A stretch of 6,796 nt of DNA. It comes from Planctomycetota bacterium. GTDB taxonomy: Bacteria; Planctomycetota; JAJSAM01. Numbering within the stretch: the stretch's first letter is position 1; each line of letters begins with the position of its first letter. The DNA lies in NCBI GenBank assembly GCA_029932425.1, contig JAOZQC010000179.1, positions 1 to 6,796 on the forward strand. Reading direction: 5' to 3'. The translations under genes were made by a program, and so were the position numbers. Below the pieces are notes generated by a model. It was not told the origin of the DNA. It searched no databases and saw only the letters and a program-made list of their open reading frames with translations. This document shows, in pieces, positions 1 through 5,883 of this stretch.

Positions 1-1
1 G

Positions 2-766
2 CGGGGGGGGGGGCGGGGCGCCCGCACGCTGGGGCCCCTGGTGGCGGTGCAGGCGGTCGCGCTGTGGGGCCTCGAGGGAATGTGGCGCGCCATGTTCCTG
101 GGCTTCGCGGCCTCCGCCCTGCTCCTCCTGGAGCTCCGGAGGGGAGAACCCCGGCCGGCGCCCGCGGCGGCCGAGCCGTTCCCGCGCGTCTTCCGCCGGG
201 TCTTCCCCCGGATCGCCCCCCTGGCGGGGATCGTGGTGGGCCGGTCCCTGGTGACCGCGTCCCTCGTCACCTTCCTCCCCACGCTGCTCACGGGCCGCGG
301 AGTCAGCCTGGGCCTGGCCGCGGGGGCCCTCTCGGTCTTCGAGGCCGCGGGGGTGGCGGGCGCCCTCACCGCGGGGACCCTGAGCGACTACCTGGGGCGG
401 CGCCGGGTCCTGGCCCTCGCCATGATCGGGGGGCCGCTGCTCATGTTCGCCAGCCTCGGACTCGCGGGGCCCCTCCTCGCGGGGGTGCTGCTCCTCCTCG
501 GCTTCCTGAGCCTCTCCATGCAACCCGTCCTCCTCGCCATGGTGCAGGACCGCTGTCCCGAGAGCCGGGGGGCCGCGAACGGCGTCTACCTGGCCATGTC
601 CTTCGCGGGGCAGGCGGGGGCGATCCTCCTCGCGGGCTGGCTGGGCGATCTCCTGGGTCTCACCCCGGCCATGGCCCTCTGCGCGGCGGCCGCGCTCGCC
701 TGCGCTCCCTTCCTGTTCCTTCTCGGGGGCGCCCGCCCGCGCCCGGCCGAAAACCGGGCGCCCTGA
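2..766 (+). CDS. MFS transporter, C-terminal half (5' partial)
   Basis: This is the C-terminal part of an integral-membrane major facilitator superfamily transporter. The frame is open to the window edge, so the true start lies upstream; the GTG at 41 is not a credible start because membrane-type sequence already precedes it. Hydrophobic segments occur at roughly nt 90-140, 215-295, 310-375, 415-550 (two passes), 580-650 and 665-730, which suits the last six or so of twelve helices. A loop reading GTLSDYLGRRR (nt 374-406) matches the conserved MFS cytoplasmic loop motif G-x-L-x-D-x-x-G-R-R. A later D-R-C-P-E-S-R-G-A-A-N-G stretch (nt 548-583) before a glycine-rich helix resembles fosmidomycin-resistance-type (Fsr-like) exporters. 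Family membership is secure; the substrate is unknown. The gene ends 87 nt before the next start and is probably a separate transcription unit. Confidence 0.85.
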   Translation, partial: RGGGRGARTLGPLVAVQAVALWGLEGMWRAMFLGFAASALLLLELRRGEPRPAPAAAEPFPRVFRRVFPRIAPLAGIVVGRSLVTASLVTFLPTLLTGRGVSLGLAAGALSVFEAAGVAGALTAGTLSDYLGRRRVLALAMIGGPLLMFASLGLAGPLLAGVLLLLGFLSLSMQPVLLAMVQDRCPESRGAANGVYLAMSFAGQAGAILLAGWLGDLLGLTPAMALCAAAALACAPFLFLLGGARPRPAENRAP

Positions 767-780
767 CGGGCAAAGCGGGC

Positions 781-786
781 TAGAAT
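781..786 (+). promoter_or_regulatory. Possible -10 element (TAGAAT) upstream of pruA
   Basis: TAGAAT matches five of six bases of the sigma-70 -10 consensus and stands out as a rare AT-rich hexamer in this gap. No TTG-type -35 hexamer occurs 16-18 bp upstream, where the sequence is GC-rich MFS coding end. Transcription would start near 793, inside the left arm of the 791-818 hairpin, leaving a leader of about 60 nt that contains the Shine-Dalgarno site. The call is weak and rests on one hexamer. Confidence 0.22.
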
Positions 787-790
787 CCGG

Positions 791-818
791 GGCCGCGCCC
801 GGGCGAAGGGGCGCGGCC
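791..818 (+). other. Perfect 10-bp GC hairpin in the MFS-pruA gap
   Basis: GGCCGCGCCC at 791-800 is exactly complementary to GGGCGCGGCC at 809-818, leaving an 8-nt loop. It lies 25 nt after the MFS stop and 35 nt before the next ATG. No T-tract follows, so it is not a classical intrinsic terminator. It could be a factor-assisted terminator or 3'-end stabiliser for the MFS transcript, or a 5'-leader structure of the dehydrogenase gene. In DNA this GC-rich, a chance hairpin is also possible. Confidence 0.4.
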
Positions 819-840
819 GTCCACCACCGGAACTCCACAG

Positions 841-848
841 GGAGGAAG
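841..848 (+). promoter_or_regulatory. Shine-Dalgarno site for pruA
   Basis: GGAGGAAG is a strong anti-16S match, and its GGAGG core (841-845) ends 8 nt before the ATG at 854. It fixes that ATG as the start. Confidence 0.8.
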
Positions 849-853
849 CACCC

Positions 854-2485
854 ATGAGCAACTCCATCCCCTCCGTCCCCGTCCCCCGGAACGAGCCGGT
901 CCGCGCCTACGGGCCGGGTTCCCCGGAGAAGGCCTCCCTCAAGCGGAGACTCGACCGGATGGCATCCGAGGAGATCGAGATTCCCCTCGTCATCGGGGGA
1001 AAGGAGGTCCGCACCGGGAACCTCGCGGAGTGCGTGATGCCGCACGATCACGGTCACGTGCTGGCCCGGGTGCACCAGGCCGGGCCGGAGGAGGTGGAGG
1101 CGGCGGTGGCCGCGGCCCGCGAGGCGTGGCGGGAGTGGTCGGAGACCCCCTGGGAAGCCCGCGCCTCCGTGTTCCTGAAGGCGGCGGACCTCCTGGCCGG
1201 CCCCTGGCGGGACACCCTGAACGCGGCCACCATGCTGAACCAGAGCAAGACGGTGTTCCAGGCCGAGATCGACGCCGCCTGCGAGCTGATCGACTTCTGG
1301 CGGTTCAATCCCTACTACATGGCGCGGATCTACGCCGAGCAGCCCGACTCCGCGCCCGGATGCTGGAACCGCGTGGAGATGCGCCCCCTGGAGGGCTTCG
1401 TCTTCGCGGTCACCCCCTTCAACTTCACCTCCATCGCGGGGAACCTCCCCACCTCCCCGGCTTTGATGGGGAACGTCTGCCTGTGGAAACCGGCCTCCTC
1501 GGCCGTCCTGAACGCCCACTACCTGATGAAGCTCCTCGAGGCCGCCGGACTCCCGCCGGGGGTGATCAACCTGCTGCCGGGCCGCGGGGGCCGGGTGGGC
1601 GATCCCGTCCTGGACCGGCCCGAGCTCGCGGGGATCCACTTCACGGGCTCCACCGCCGTCTTCCAGGCTATGTGGCGGAAGGTGGGGGAGAACATCGCGA
1701 GGTACCGCGGTTACCCGCGGATCGTGGGGGAGACGGGGGGGAAGGACTTCATCTTCGCCCACGCTTCCGCGGACATCCCCTCGCTGGCCGCGGCCGCGGT
1801 CCGCGGGGCCTTCGAGTACCAGGGGCAGAAGTGCTCCGCGGCGTCGCGGATGTTCGTGCCGGAGTCGATCTGGCCGGAGCTCGAGGAAGCCCTCCTCGGC
1901 ATGGTCTCGGAGATCCGGATGGGGGACCCCCGGGACTTCCGGAACTTCATGACCGCGGTCATCGACCGGAGCGCCTTCGACACCATCCGGGGCTACCTGG
2001 ACCACGCGAAGGAGTCTCCGGACGCGGAGATCCTGGCGGGCGGAGGCGCGGACGACTCGAAGGGTTACTTCATCGAGCCCACGGTCGTGCTCGCGAAGAG
2101 CCCGGAGCTCAAGCTCATGAAGGAGGAGATCTTCGGCCCCGTCCTCACCGTCTTCGTCTACCCCGACGCGAAGCTCGACGAGACGCTCGAGATCTGCGAC
2201 ACGGGCTCCCCCTATGCCCTCACGGGAGCGGTCTTCGCCACGGACCGGGGGGCGATCGAGAAGATCGCCGCCTCCCTCCGGCACGCCGCGGGCAACTTCT
2301 ACATCAACGACAAGCCCACGGGAGCCGTGGTGGGCCAGCAGCCCTTCGGCGGCAGCCGGGCCTCGGGGACGAACGACAAGGCGGGGTCGATGCTGAACCT
2401 CCTCCGCTGGGTGAGCCAGCGCACGATCAAGGAGACCTTCGTTCCCCCCGCCCACTTCTCCTACCCCTTCATGGCGGAGGAGTAG
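854..2485 (+). CDS. pruA: L-glutamate gamma-semialdehyde (1-pyrroline-5-carboxylate) dehydrogenase
   Basis: This 543-residue cytosolic aldehyde dehydrogenase oxidises glutamate gamma-semialdehyde (from P5C) to glutamate using NAD+, the last step of proline or ornithine catabolism. The catalytic set is complete: N190 in the PFNF motif, K212 in WKPA, FTGS at 263-266, general base E293 in GETGGK, nucleophile C327 in GQKCSAASR, and E425/F427 in EEIFGP. The C-terminal block DKPTGAVVGQQPFGGSRASG (about 479-498) followed by TNDKAG is diagnostic of the P5C dehydrogenase branch (TIGR01236 type, which includes mitochondrial ALDH4A1) rather than of generic ALDHs. Its length is normal for that single-domain class, and there is no fused proline dehydrogenase. 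The ATG is supported by a strong ribosome site. No proline dehydrogenase or arginase-pathway gene is visible here. The next gene starts 51 nt downstream in the same frame. Confidence 0.95.
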   Translation: MSNSIPSVPVPRNEPVRAYGPGSPEKASLKRRLDRMASEEIEIPLVIGGKEVRTGNLAECVMPHDHGHVLARVHQAGPEEVEAAVAAAREAWREWSETPWEARASVFLKAADLLAGPWRDTLNAATMLNQSKTVFQAEIDAACELIDFWRFNPYYMARIYAEQPDSAPGCWNRVEMRPLEGFVFAVTPFNFTSIAGNLPTSPALMGNVCLWKPASSAVLNAHYLMKLLEAAGLPPGVINLLPGRGGRVGDPVLDRPELAGIHFTGSTAVFQAMWRKVGENIARYRGYPRIVGETGGKDFIFAHASADIPSLAAAAVRGAFEYQGQKCSAASRMFVPESIWPELEEALLGMVSEIRMGDPRDFRNFMTAVIDRSAFDTIRGYLDHAKESPDAEILAGGGADDSKGYFIEPTVVLAKSPELKLMKEEIFGPVLTVFVYPDAKLDETLEICDTGSPYALTGAVFATDRGAIEKIAASLRHAAGNFYINDKPTGAVVGQQPFGGSRASGTNDKAGSMLNLLRWVSQRTIKETFVPPAHFSYPFMAEE

Positions 2486-2501
2486 GCGGGCGCCGCCCGG
2501 G

Positions 2502-2530
2502 TTGTCCGCGGGCCTCGATTGCGGTAACGT
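2502..2530 (+). promoter_or_regulatory. Putative promoter for a leaderless transcript of the methyltransferase operon
   Basis: TTGTCC (2502-2507) and TAACGT (2525-2530) are separated by exactly 17 bp and partly match the sigma-70 -35 and -10 elements; TAACGT also fits the TANNNT pattern common in high-GC bacteria. The -10 ends 6 nt before the GTG at 2537, so transcription would start on or very near that codon. No Shine-Dalgarno sequence lies between 2517 and 2536, which agrees with leaderless translation. Both hexamers are imperfect, so this remains a prediction. Confidence 0.35.
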
Positions 2531-2536
2531 CCCGGC

Positions 2537-3661
2537 GTGGACACCGACCTGGCCGAGCTGCACCGCGACGTTGTCTTCGGGCGCGCCGGCGGGAAGATCC
2601 TCTGGCAGCCGCGGATCCTCTGCTGGTACGAGGACCGGCGGTTTCGCGGGGAGGAGCTCCCGGAGCCCTACGCGGGGATGGACCTCTACGAGATCTACCG
2701 CTCCCTCCGCTGCTCGGCCCGGCTCTACGACGAGTACAACTCCTGCTTCCGCCGGGTCGAGCACCCCGCCGTCCGCATCGAGACGCGCGCCCTCTCGGAG
2801 ACGGACACGGAGACGCGCATCCGCACCCCCGCCGGCGACCAGACCGCGGTGCACCGCCGGACCTCGACCAGCTCCCACCCCATCACCCTGAAGTGGGAGG
2901 TGGAGAGCATGGCCGAGCTACACGTGGCGACCTGGAGGGAGGAGAACACGGACTGGGAGTGGGACCGGGACCGCTTCGACGCCTGGCGGGCGAAGGTGGG
3001 CGACCTCGGGGCCCCCACCATGTACATGCCCCGCATGAACGTCCAGTCGCTCTACGTCGAGAAGATGGGCGTGGAGAGCGCGGTGTTCGCCCTCTACGAG
3101 CATCCCGCGGAGGTGGCCGCCTACTTCCGGGCCCTCGACGAGAGCCACGACCGCCTGATCGACGTGATCAACGCCTCGCCGGTGGACATCGTGAACTTCG
3201 GGGAGAACGTCCATGCCGGGACCCTCTCCCCCGACCTGTTCCTCCGCTACCACCTCCCCGCCTGCCGGAGGCGGGCGGACCGGCTCCACGCGGCGGGGAA
3301 GTTCGTCTCGTCCCACTGGGACGGCGACGTGAAGCCTCTCCTCCCCTATGCGGGGGAGACGGGGCTCGACGGGATCGAAGCGATCACCCCGAAGCCGCAG
3401 GGGGACGTCACCCTGGAGGAGGTGAGGGAAGCCCTCGGCGACGGGATGTTCCTCCTCGACGGGATCCCCGCCGTCTACTTCGACGACACCTACCCCGTGG
3501 AGACCCTGGCCGCCTGCGCGGAGCGGGTCATCGAGCTGTTCGCCCCCAGGCTCGTCCTCGGCATCTCCGATGAGATCTCCTCCACGGGGGACCTCGAGCG
3601 GGTCCGGGTGGTGGGGGAGATCGTGGACCGGTACAACGCGGGCGTCGAGGCCGGGCCGTGA
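2537..3661 (+). CDS. UroD-superfamily (MtaA/CmuA-like) methyltransferase-like protein
   Basis: This 374-residue soluble protein has the C-terminal signature of the uroporphyrinogen decarboxylase superfamily (PF01208), the TIM-barrel family that includes corrinoid methyltransferases such as MtaA, MtbA and the CmuA N-terminal domain. Visible blocks are VDIVNFGENVHAGTLSPDLF (216-235), corresponding to the usual G-D-N...S-P-x-x-F region; VSSHWDGDVKPLLPYAGETG (257-276); and LVLGISDEISSTGDLERV (339-356). In MtaA/MtbA the second block carries H-x-C and the third carries a Cys, all zinc ligands. Here they read H260-W-D262 and S344-D345-E346, so a Cys-based zinc site is absent. True haem-pathway UroD is unlikely given the corrinoid neighbours. 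The start is the GTG because an in-frame TAA at 2525-2527 blocks any earlier start and the next Met is residue 48. The stop overlaps the corrinoid gene by 4 nt. The likely role is methyl transfer to or from the corrinoid protein; the substrate is unknown. Confidence 0.82.
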   Translation: MDTDLAELHRDVVFGRAGGKILWQPRILCWYEDRRFRGEELPEPYAGMDLYEIYRSLRCSARLYDEYNSCFRRVEHPAVRIETRALSETDTETRIRTPAGDQTAVHRRTSTSSHPITLKWEVESMAELHVATWREENTDWEWDRDRFDAWRAKVGDLGAPTMYMPRMNVQSLYVEKMGVESAVFALYEHPAEVAAYFRALDESHDRLIDVINASPVDIVNFGENVHAGTLSPDLFLRYHLPACRRRADRLHAAGKFVSSHWDGDVKPLLPYAGETGLDGIEAITPKPQGDVTLEEVREALGDGMFLLDGIPAVYFDDTYPVETLAACAERVIELFAPRLVLGISDEISSTGDLERVRVVGEIVDRYNAGVEAGP

Positions 3662-4326
3662 CGCGGGAGATCCTGGTCGAGCTGGCGGACGCCGTGGCGG
3701 GCGGGAAGGCGGAGAGGGATTCTCCCTATCCTCCCGAGCGCCGGGGGGAGGACGGGGCGGCCGAGATCTGCCTCGCGGCCCTCGCCGCCGGCGTCTCCCC
3801 GGAGGATGTGCTCCGGCGCGGACTGGTGGCGGGAATGCAGAGGGTGGGGGAGCGGTTCGCCCGGGGGGAGGCCTTCATCCCCGAGGTGCTCCTCGCCGCG
3901 AAGGCCATGCGGGCGGCGCTGGCGCACCTGGAGCCGCGCCTCGCGAAAGAGGAGGCCGGGCGCCGCGGGACGGTGGTCCTGGGCACGGTGGCCGGCGACA
4001 TCCACGACCTCGGCAAGAACCTGGTGGGCATGGTGCTCCAGGGTGCCGGCTGGCGCGTGGTGGACCTGGGGGTGGACGTTTCCGCGGACCGGTTCGCGCA
4101 GGCGGTCCGGGCCGAGCACCCCCGGGTGGTGGGGCTGAGCGCTCTCCTCACCACCACCATGGCCCACCTCGGACCCACCGTGGAACGGCTTCGCCGGGAG
4201 GCGCCCGGCCTTCCCGTCTACGTGGGGGGAGCCCCCGTCACCCCGGAGTTCGCGGAGAGGATCGGCGCCGCCGGCACCTTTCCCGACGCCTTCGCCTTCG
4301 CCCGGCACCTGGGAGAAGCGGGATGA
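3658..4326 (+). CDS. Corrinoid (cobalamin-binding) methyl-carrier protein, MtaC/MetH type
   Basis: This 222-residue methyl shuttle has a helical cap (PF02607, about residues 1-95) and a Rossmann-like B12-binding domain (PF02310, about 104-222). The lower-ligand motif is intact: GDIHDLGK with D114-x-H116-x-x-G119, where His replaces the dimethylbenzimidazole ligand of cobalt in this family. The other two cobalamin contacts are also present: S141-A-L143 in the VVGLSALLTTTM segment and the GG motif at VYVGGAPVT (168-175). The cap keeps its G-x-x-x-G-M...G-x-x-F pattern (LVAGMQRVGERFARGEAFIPEVLL), with a short Pro/Arg/Gly-rich insertion at about 22-33 where relatives have an acidic turn. The GTG start overlaps the previous stop (GTGA), implying translational coupling. 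It is predicted to carry the methyl group between the UroD-like protein and the homocysteine transferase encoded in the same operon. Confidence 0.93.
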   Translation: MTREILVELADAVAGGKAERDSPYPPERRGEDGAAEICLAALAAGVSPEDVLRRGLVAGMQRVGERFARGEAFIPEVLLAAKAMRAALAHLEPRLAKEEAGRRGTVVLGTVAGDIHDLGKNLVGMVLQGAGWRVVDLGVDVSADRFAQAVRAEHPRVVGLSALLTTTMAHLGPTVERLRREAPGLPVYVGGAPVTPEFAERIGAAGTFPDAFAFARHLGEAG

Positions 4327-4973
4327 CCGTGGAGTTCTCCCTCGAGGCGGACGGGCTCCCCCTCTCCGCGGAGGAGGTCTTCCGCGCCTGGCACTGCCCG
4401 CCGGACGGGGGGAACGCCTTCGTGGAGGCGGTGGTGGAGAGGACGCTCGAGGCGGCGCGCCCCCGCATGGCGGTCCGCGCCGGCTACCGGCGTCTCGACG
4501 CCCGGGAGATCGATCTCGAGACGGGCCCCGTCATCGGGAGCCAGCTCGAGGGGGCCTCGTCCCTCGTGGTGTTCCTGGTCACCCTGGGGCCGGGGTACGA
4601 CGAGTGGGTGCGGTCCTCCTTCCGGAGGGATCCCCTGGTGGGCTGCGCCGCGGACACCATCGGGTCGCTCGCGGTGGAGGAGGCGGCGGAGATCCTCGAG
4701 GGGCGGGTGGACGCCGAGCTCCTCGGGGAGGGGCTTGGGGCCACCCGCCGCCTGAGCCCGGGCTACTGCGGCTGGGACGTGGCCGGGCAGGCCGCGCTCT
4801 TCGCCGCGCTGCCGGAGGGGTTCCTGGGGGTCCGCCTCTCCCCGTCCTTCATGATGGTCCCCCTCAAGTCCGTGAGCGGGGTGATCGGGGCCGGGCGCCG
4901 CGTCGCGAAGCGGCCCTACCCCTGCGCGACCTGCGGGATCGAGAGCTGTTCGAGGAGGAGACGCGGTGCCTGA
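4323..4973 (+). CDS. Stand-alone MetH-type cobalamin reactivation (AdoMet-binding) protein
   Basis: This 216-residue protein resembles the C-terminal activation domain of cobalamin-dependent methionine synthase (PF02965), which reductively remethylates cob(II)alamin with S-adenosylmethionine. The key evidence is RLSPGY at 143-148, matching the R-x-x-x-G-Y AdoMet-binding motif of MetH, followed by LSPSFMMVPLKSVSG (181-195), the counterpart of the MetH block after it. D-x-x-x-S-x-A-x-E (111-119 region) matches the helix that in MetH reads A-D-A-x-A-E. The tail ends in C201-x2-C204-x4-C209 and a basic patch, which E. coli MetH lacks. Comparable separate reactivation subunits are known, for example next to the split MetH of Thermotoga. 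The start is the ATG in an ATGA overlap with the corrinoid gene, preceded by GGGAGAAG (4311-4318). The frame is open further upstream (from about 3570), but that part is out-of-frame shadow. It is probably cytosolic and needs a reductant not seen here. Confidence 0.85.
   Translation: MTVEFSLEADGLPLSAEEVFRAWHCPPDGGNAFVEAVVERTLEAARPRMAVRAGYRRLDAREIDLETGPVIGSQLEGASSLVVFLVTLGPGYDEWVRSSFRRDPLVGCAADTIGSLAVEEAAEILEGRVDAELLGEGLGATRRLSPGYCGWDVAGQAALFAALPEGFLGVRLSPSFMMVPLKSVSGVIGAGRRVAKRPYPCATCGIESCSRRRRGA
4952..4960 (+). promoter_or_regulatory. Shine-Dalgarno site for the homocysteine methyltransferase gene
   Basis: GAGGAGGAG lies inside the 3' end of the reactivation gene, 5 nt before the GTG at 4966. 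It supports that GTG as the start and therefore the 8-nt overlap between the two genes. Confidence 0.65.
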
Positions 4974-5883
4974 CCTGCGGCGGAGGCTCGAGACGGGAGG
5001 TCCCCTGGTCGCGGACGGCGCCCTGGGCACGGTCCTGGCGGGCCGCGGGCACGAGGGGCCTCCGGAGGCCGTGAACCTCCGCGAACCGGAGGTCCTCGAG
5101 GAGATCGCCCGGGCCTACCGGGAGGCGGGGGCGGAGATCCTGCAGACGAACACGTTCGGCGGGTCCCCGATCCGCCTGGCCGCGGCCGGGCTCGAGGGGA
5201 AGGTCCGGGAGGTGAACCTGGCGGCCGCAAAGGCCGCGCTCCGGGCCGCGGGGGACCGGGCGTTCGTCACCGGCTCCGTGGGCCCCTGCGGGCGGTACCT
5301 CGAACCCTACGGGGACCTCCCGCCCGGGGAGCTCATGGAGAGCGTGCGCGCCCAGGTCGAGGTGCTGGCGGAGGCGGGGGTCCACGCGGTGAGCGTGGAG
5401 ACCATGATGGACGTCACGGAGGCGGTCCTCGCCGTCCGCGCGGCGCGGGAGGCGGCGCCGGACCGGGTGGTGATGGCCACGATCACGGTGACGCCCACCT
5501 CCGCCGGTCTCCGGACCCCCTTCGGCCACGGGATCGCGGAGGCCGCGGAGCGCCTGGCCCGGGCGGGCGCGGACGTGGTGGGCGCGAACTGTGGCGTAGG
5601 GGTGGACGCCATGCTGTCCGCCGCCGGGGAGTTCCTCGCCGCCACCTCCCTCCCCGTGCTCCTCCGCCCCAACGCGGGGCTGCCGGAGCTCCGGGACGGG
5701 GAGCCGGTGTGGCCGGAAGGGCCGGAGACCTTCGGAGCCAAGGCGGCCCGCCTCTTCGACCTGGGGGTGACCGTGGTGGGAGGCTGCTGCGGCACCACCC
5801 CCGGCCACATCCGGGCGCTCCGGCGCGCGGCGGAGGGCCGCGCCCCCGGTCCCCTCCCCGCGGCGGGAGGTGACGAGCCGTGA
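4966..5883 (+). CDS. Homocysteine S-methyltransferase domain protein (MetH N-terminal module type)
   Basis: This 305-residue single-domain protein of the homocysteine S-methyltransferase family (PF02574) transfers a methyl group to the zinc-bound thiolate of homocysteine to make methionine. All three zinc cysteines are visible: C209 in GANCGVG and C274-C275 in GGCCGTTPGH. The N-terminal substrate block DGALGT (17-22) and ILQTNTFGG (58-66) are typical of the MetH homocysteine module. The chain stops after the barrel, so the pterin-binding, B12 and activation modules of full MetH (about 1,200 residues) are missing; the latter two are encoded just upstream as separate proteins. The GTG start has a good ribosome site and overlaps the previous gene by 8 nt. 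An AdoMet- or betaine-dependent transferase (MmuM or BHMT) is the alternative, but the B12 neighbours favour methylcobalamin as donor. The acceptor could also be another small thiol. Confidence 0.88.
   Translation: MPDLRRRLETGGPLVADGALGTVLAGRGHEGPPEAVNLREPEVLEEIARAYREAGAEILQTNTFGGSPIRLAAAGLEGKVREVNLAAAKAALRAAGDRAFVTGSVGPCGRYLEPYGDLPPGELMESVRAQVEVLAEAGVHAVSVETMMDVTEAVLAVRAAREAAPDRVVMATITVTPTSAGLRTPFGHGIAEAAERLARAGADVVGANCGVGVDAMLSAAGEFLAATSLPVLLRPNAGLPELRDGEPVWPEGPETFGAKAARLFDLGVTVVGGCCGTTPGHIRALRRAAEGRAPGPLPAAGGDEP
5865..5873 (+). promoter_or_regulatory. Strong Shine-Dalgarno site for the alpha-mannosidase gene
   Basis: GGGAGGTGA is close to the full anti-16S complement and ends 6 nt before the GTG at 5880. 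It lies in the last codons of the homocysteine methyltransferase gene, so the mannosidase can recruit ribosomes of its own as well as through coupling. Confidence 0.75.

Noticed and set aside
791..830. Intrinsic terminator after the MFS gene
   Set aside because: The hairpin is perfect but is followed by GTCCACCACC with no T-run, so the classical terminator definition is not met.
1030..3573. Long + strand open frame of 847 codons spanning the dehydrogenase and UroD-like genes
   Set aside because: It is rich in Arg, Gly and Pro with no recognisable motif, and it overlaps two genes whose frames carry complete family signatures. This is the usual shadow of GC-rich third positions.
2537..3661. 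Genuine haem-pathway uroporphyrinogen decarboxylase (HemE)
   Set aside because: The typical HemE N-terminal R-Q-A-G-R-Y-type motif is absent, and the gene is overlapped by a corrinoid protein gene rather than by haem genes.
3570..4322. Upstream extension of the reactivation gene's frame
   Set aside because: The translation before 4323 is an Arg/Gly-rich shadow of the corrinoid gene. Family-like sequence begins at the ATG at 4323, which has a ribosome site and an ATGA overlap.
4323..4973. RamA-type ATP-dependent corrinoid activator
   Set aside because: RamA-like proteins are over 500 residues with ferredoxin-type cysteine clusters. This one is 216 residues with the MetH R-x-x-x-G-Y motif and only a three-Cys tail.
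3490..5030. Minus-strand open frames (3490-4308 and 4218-5030) opposite the corrinoid and reactivation genes
   Set aside because: They are compositional mirrors of well-supported genes, with Arg/Gly/Pro/His-rich translations and no start-site support.
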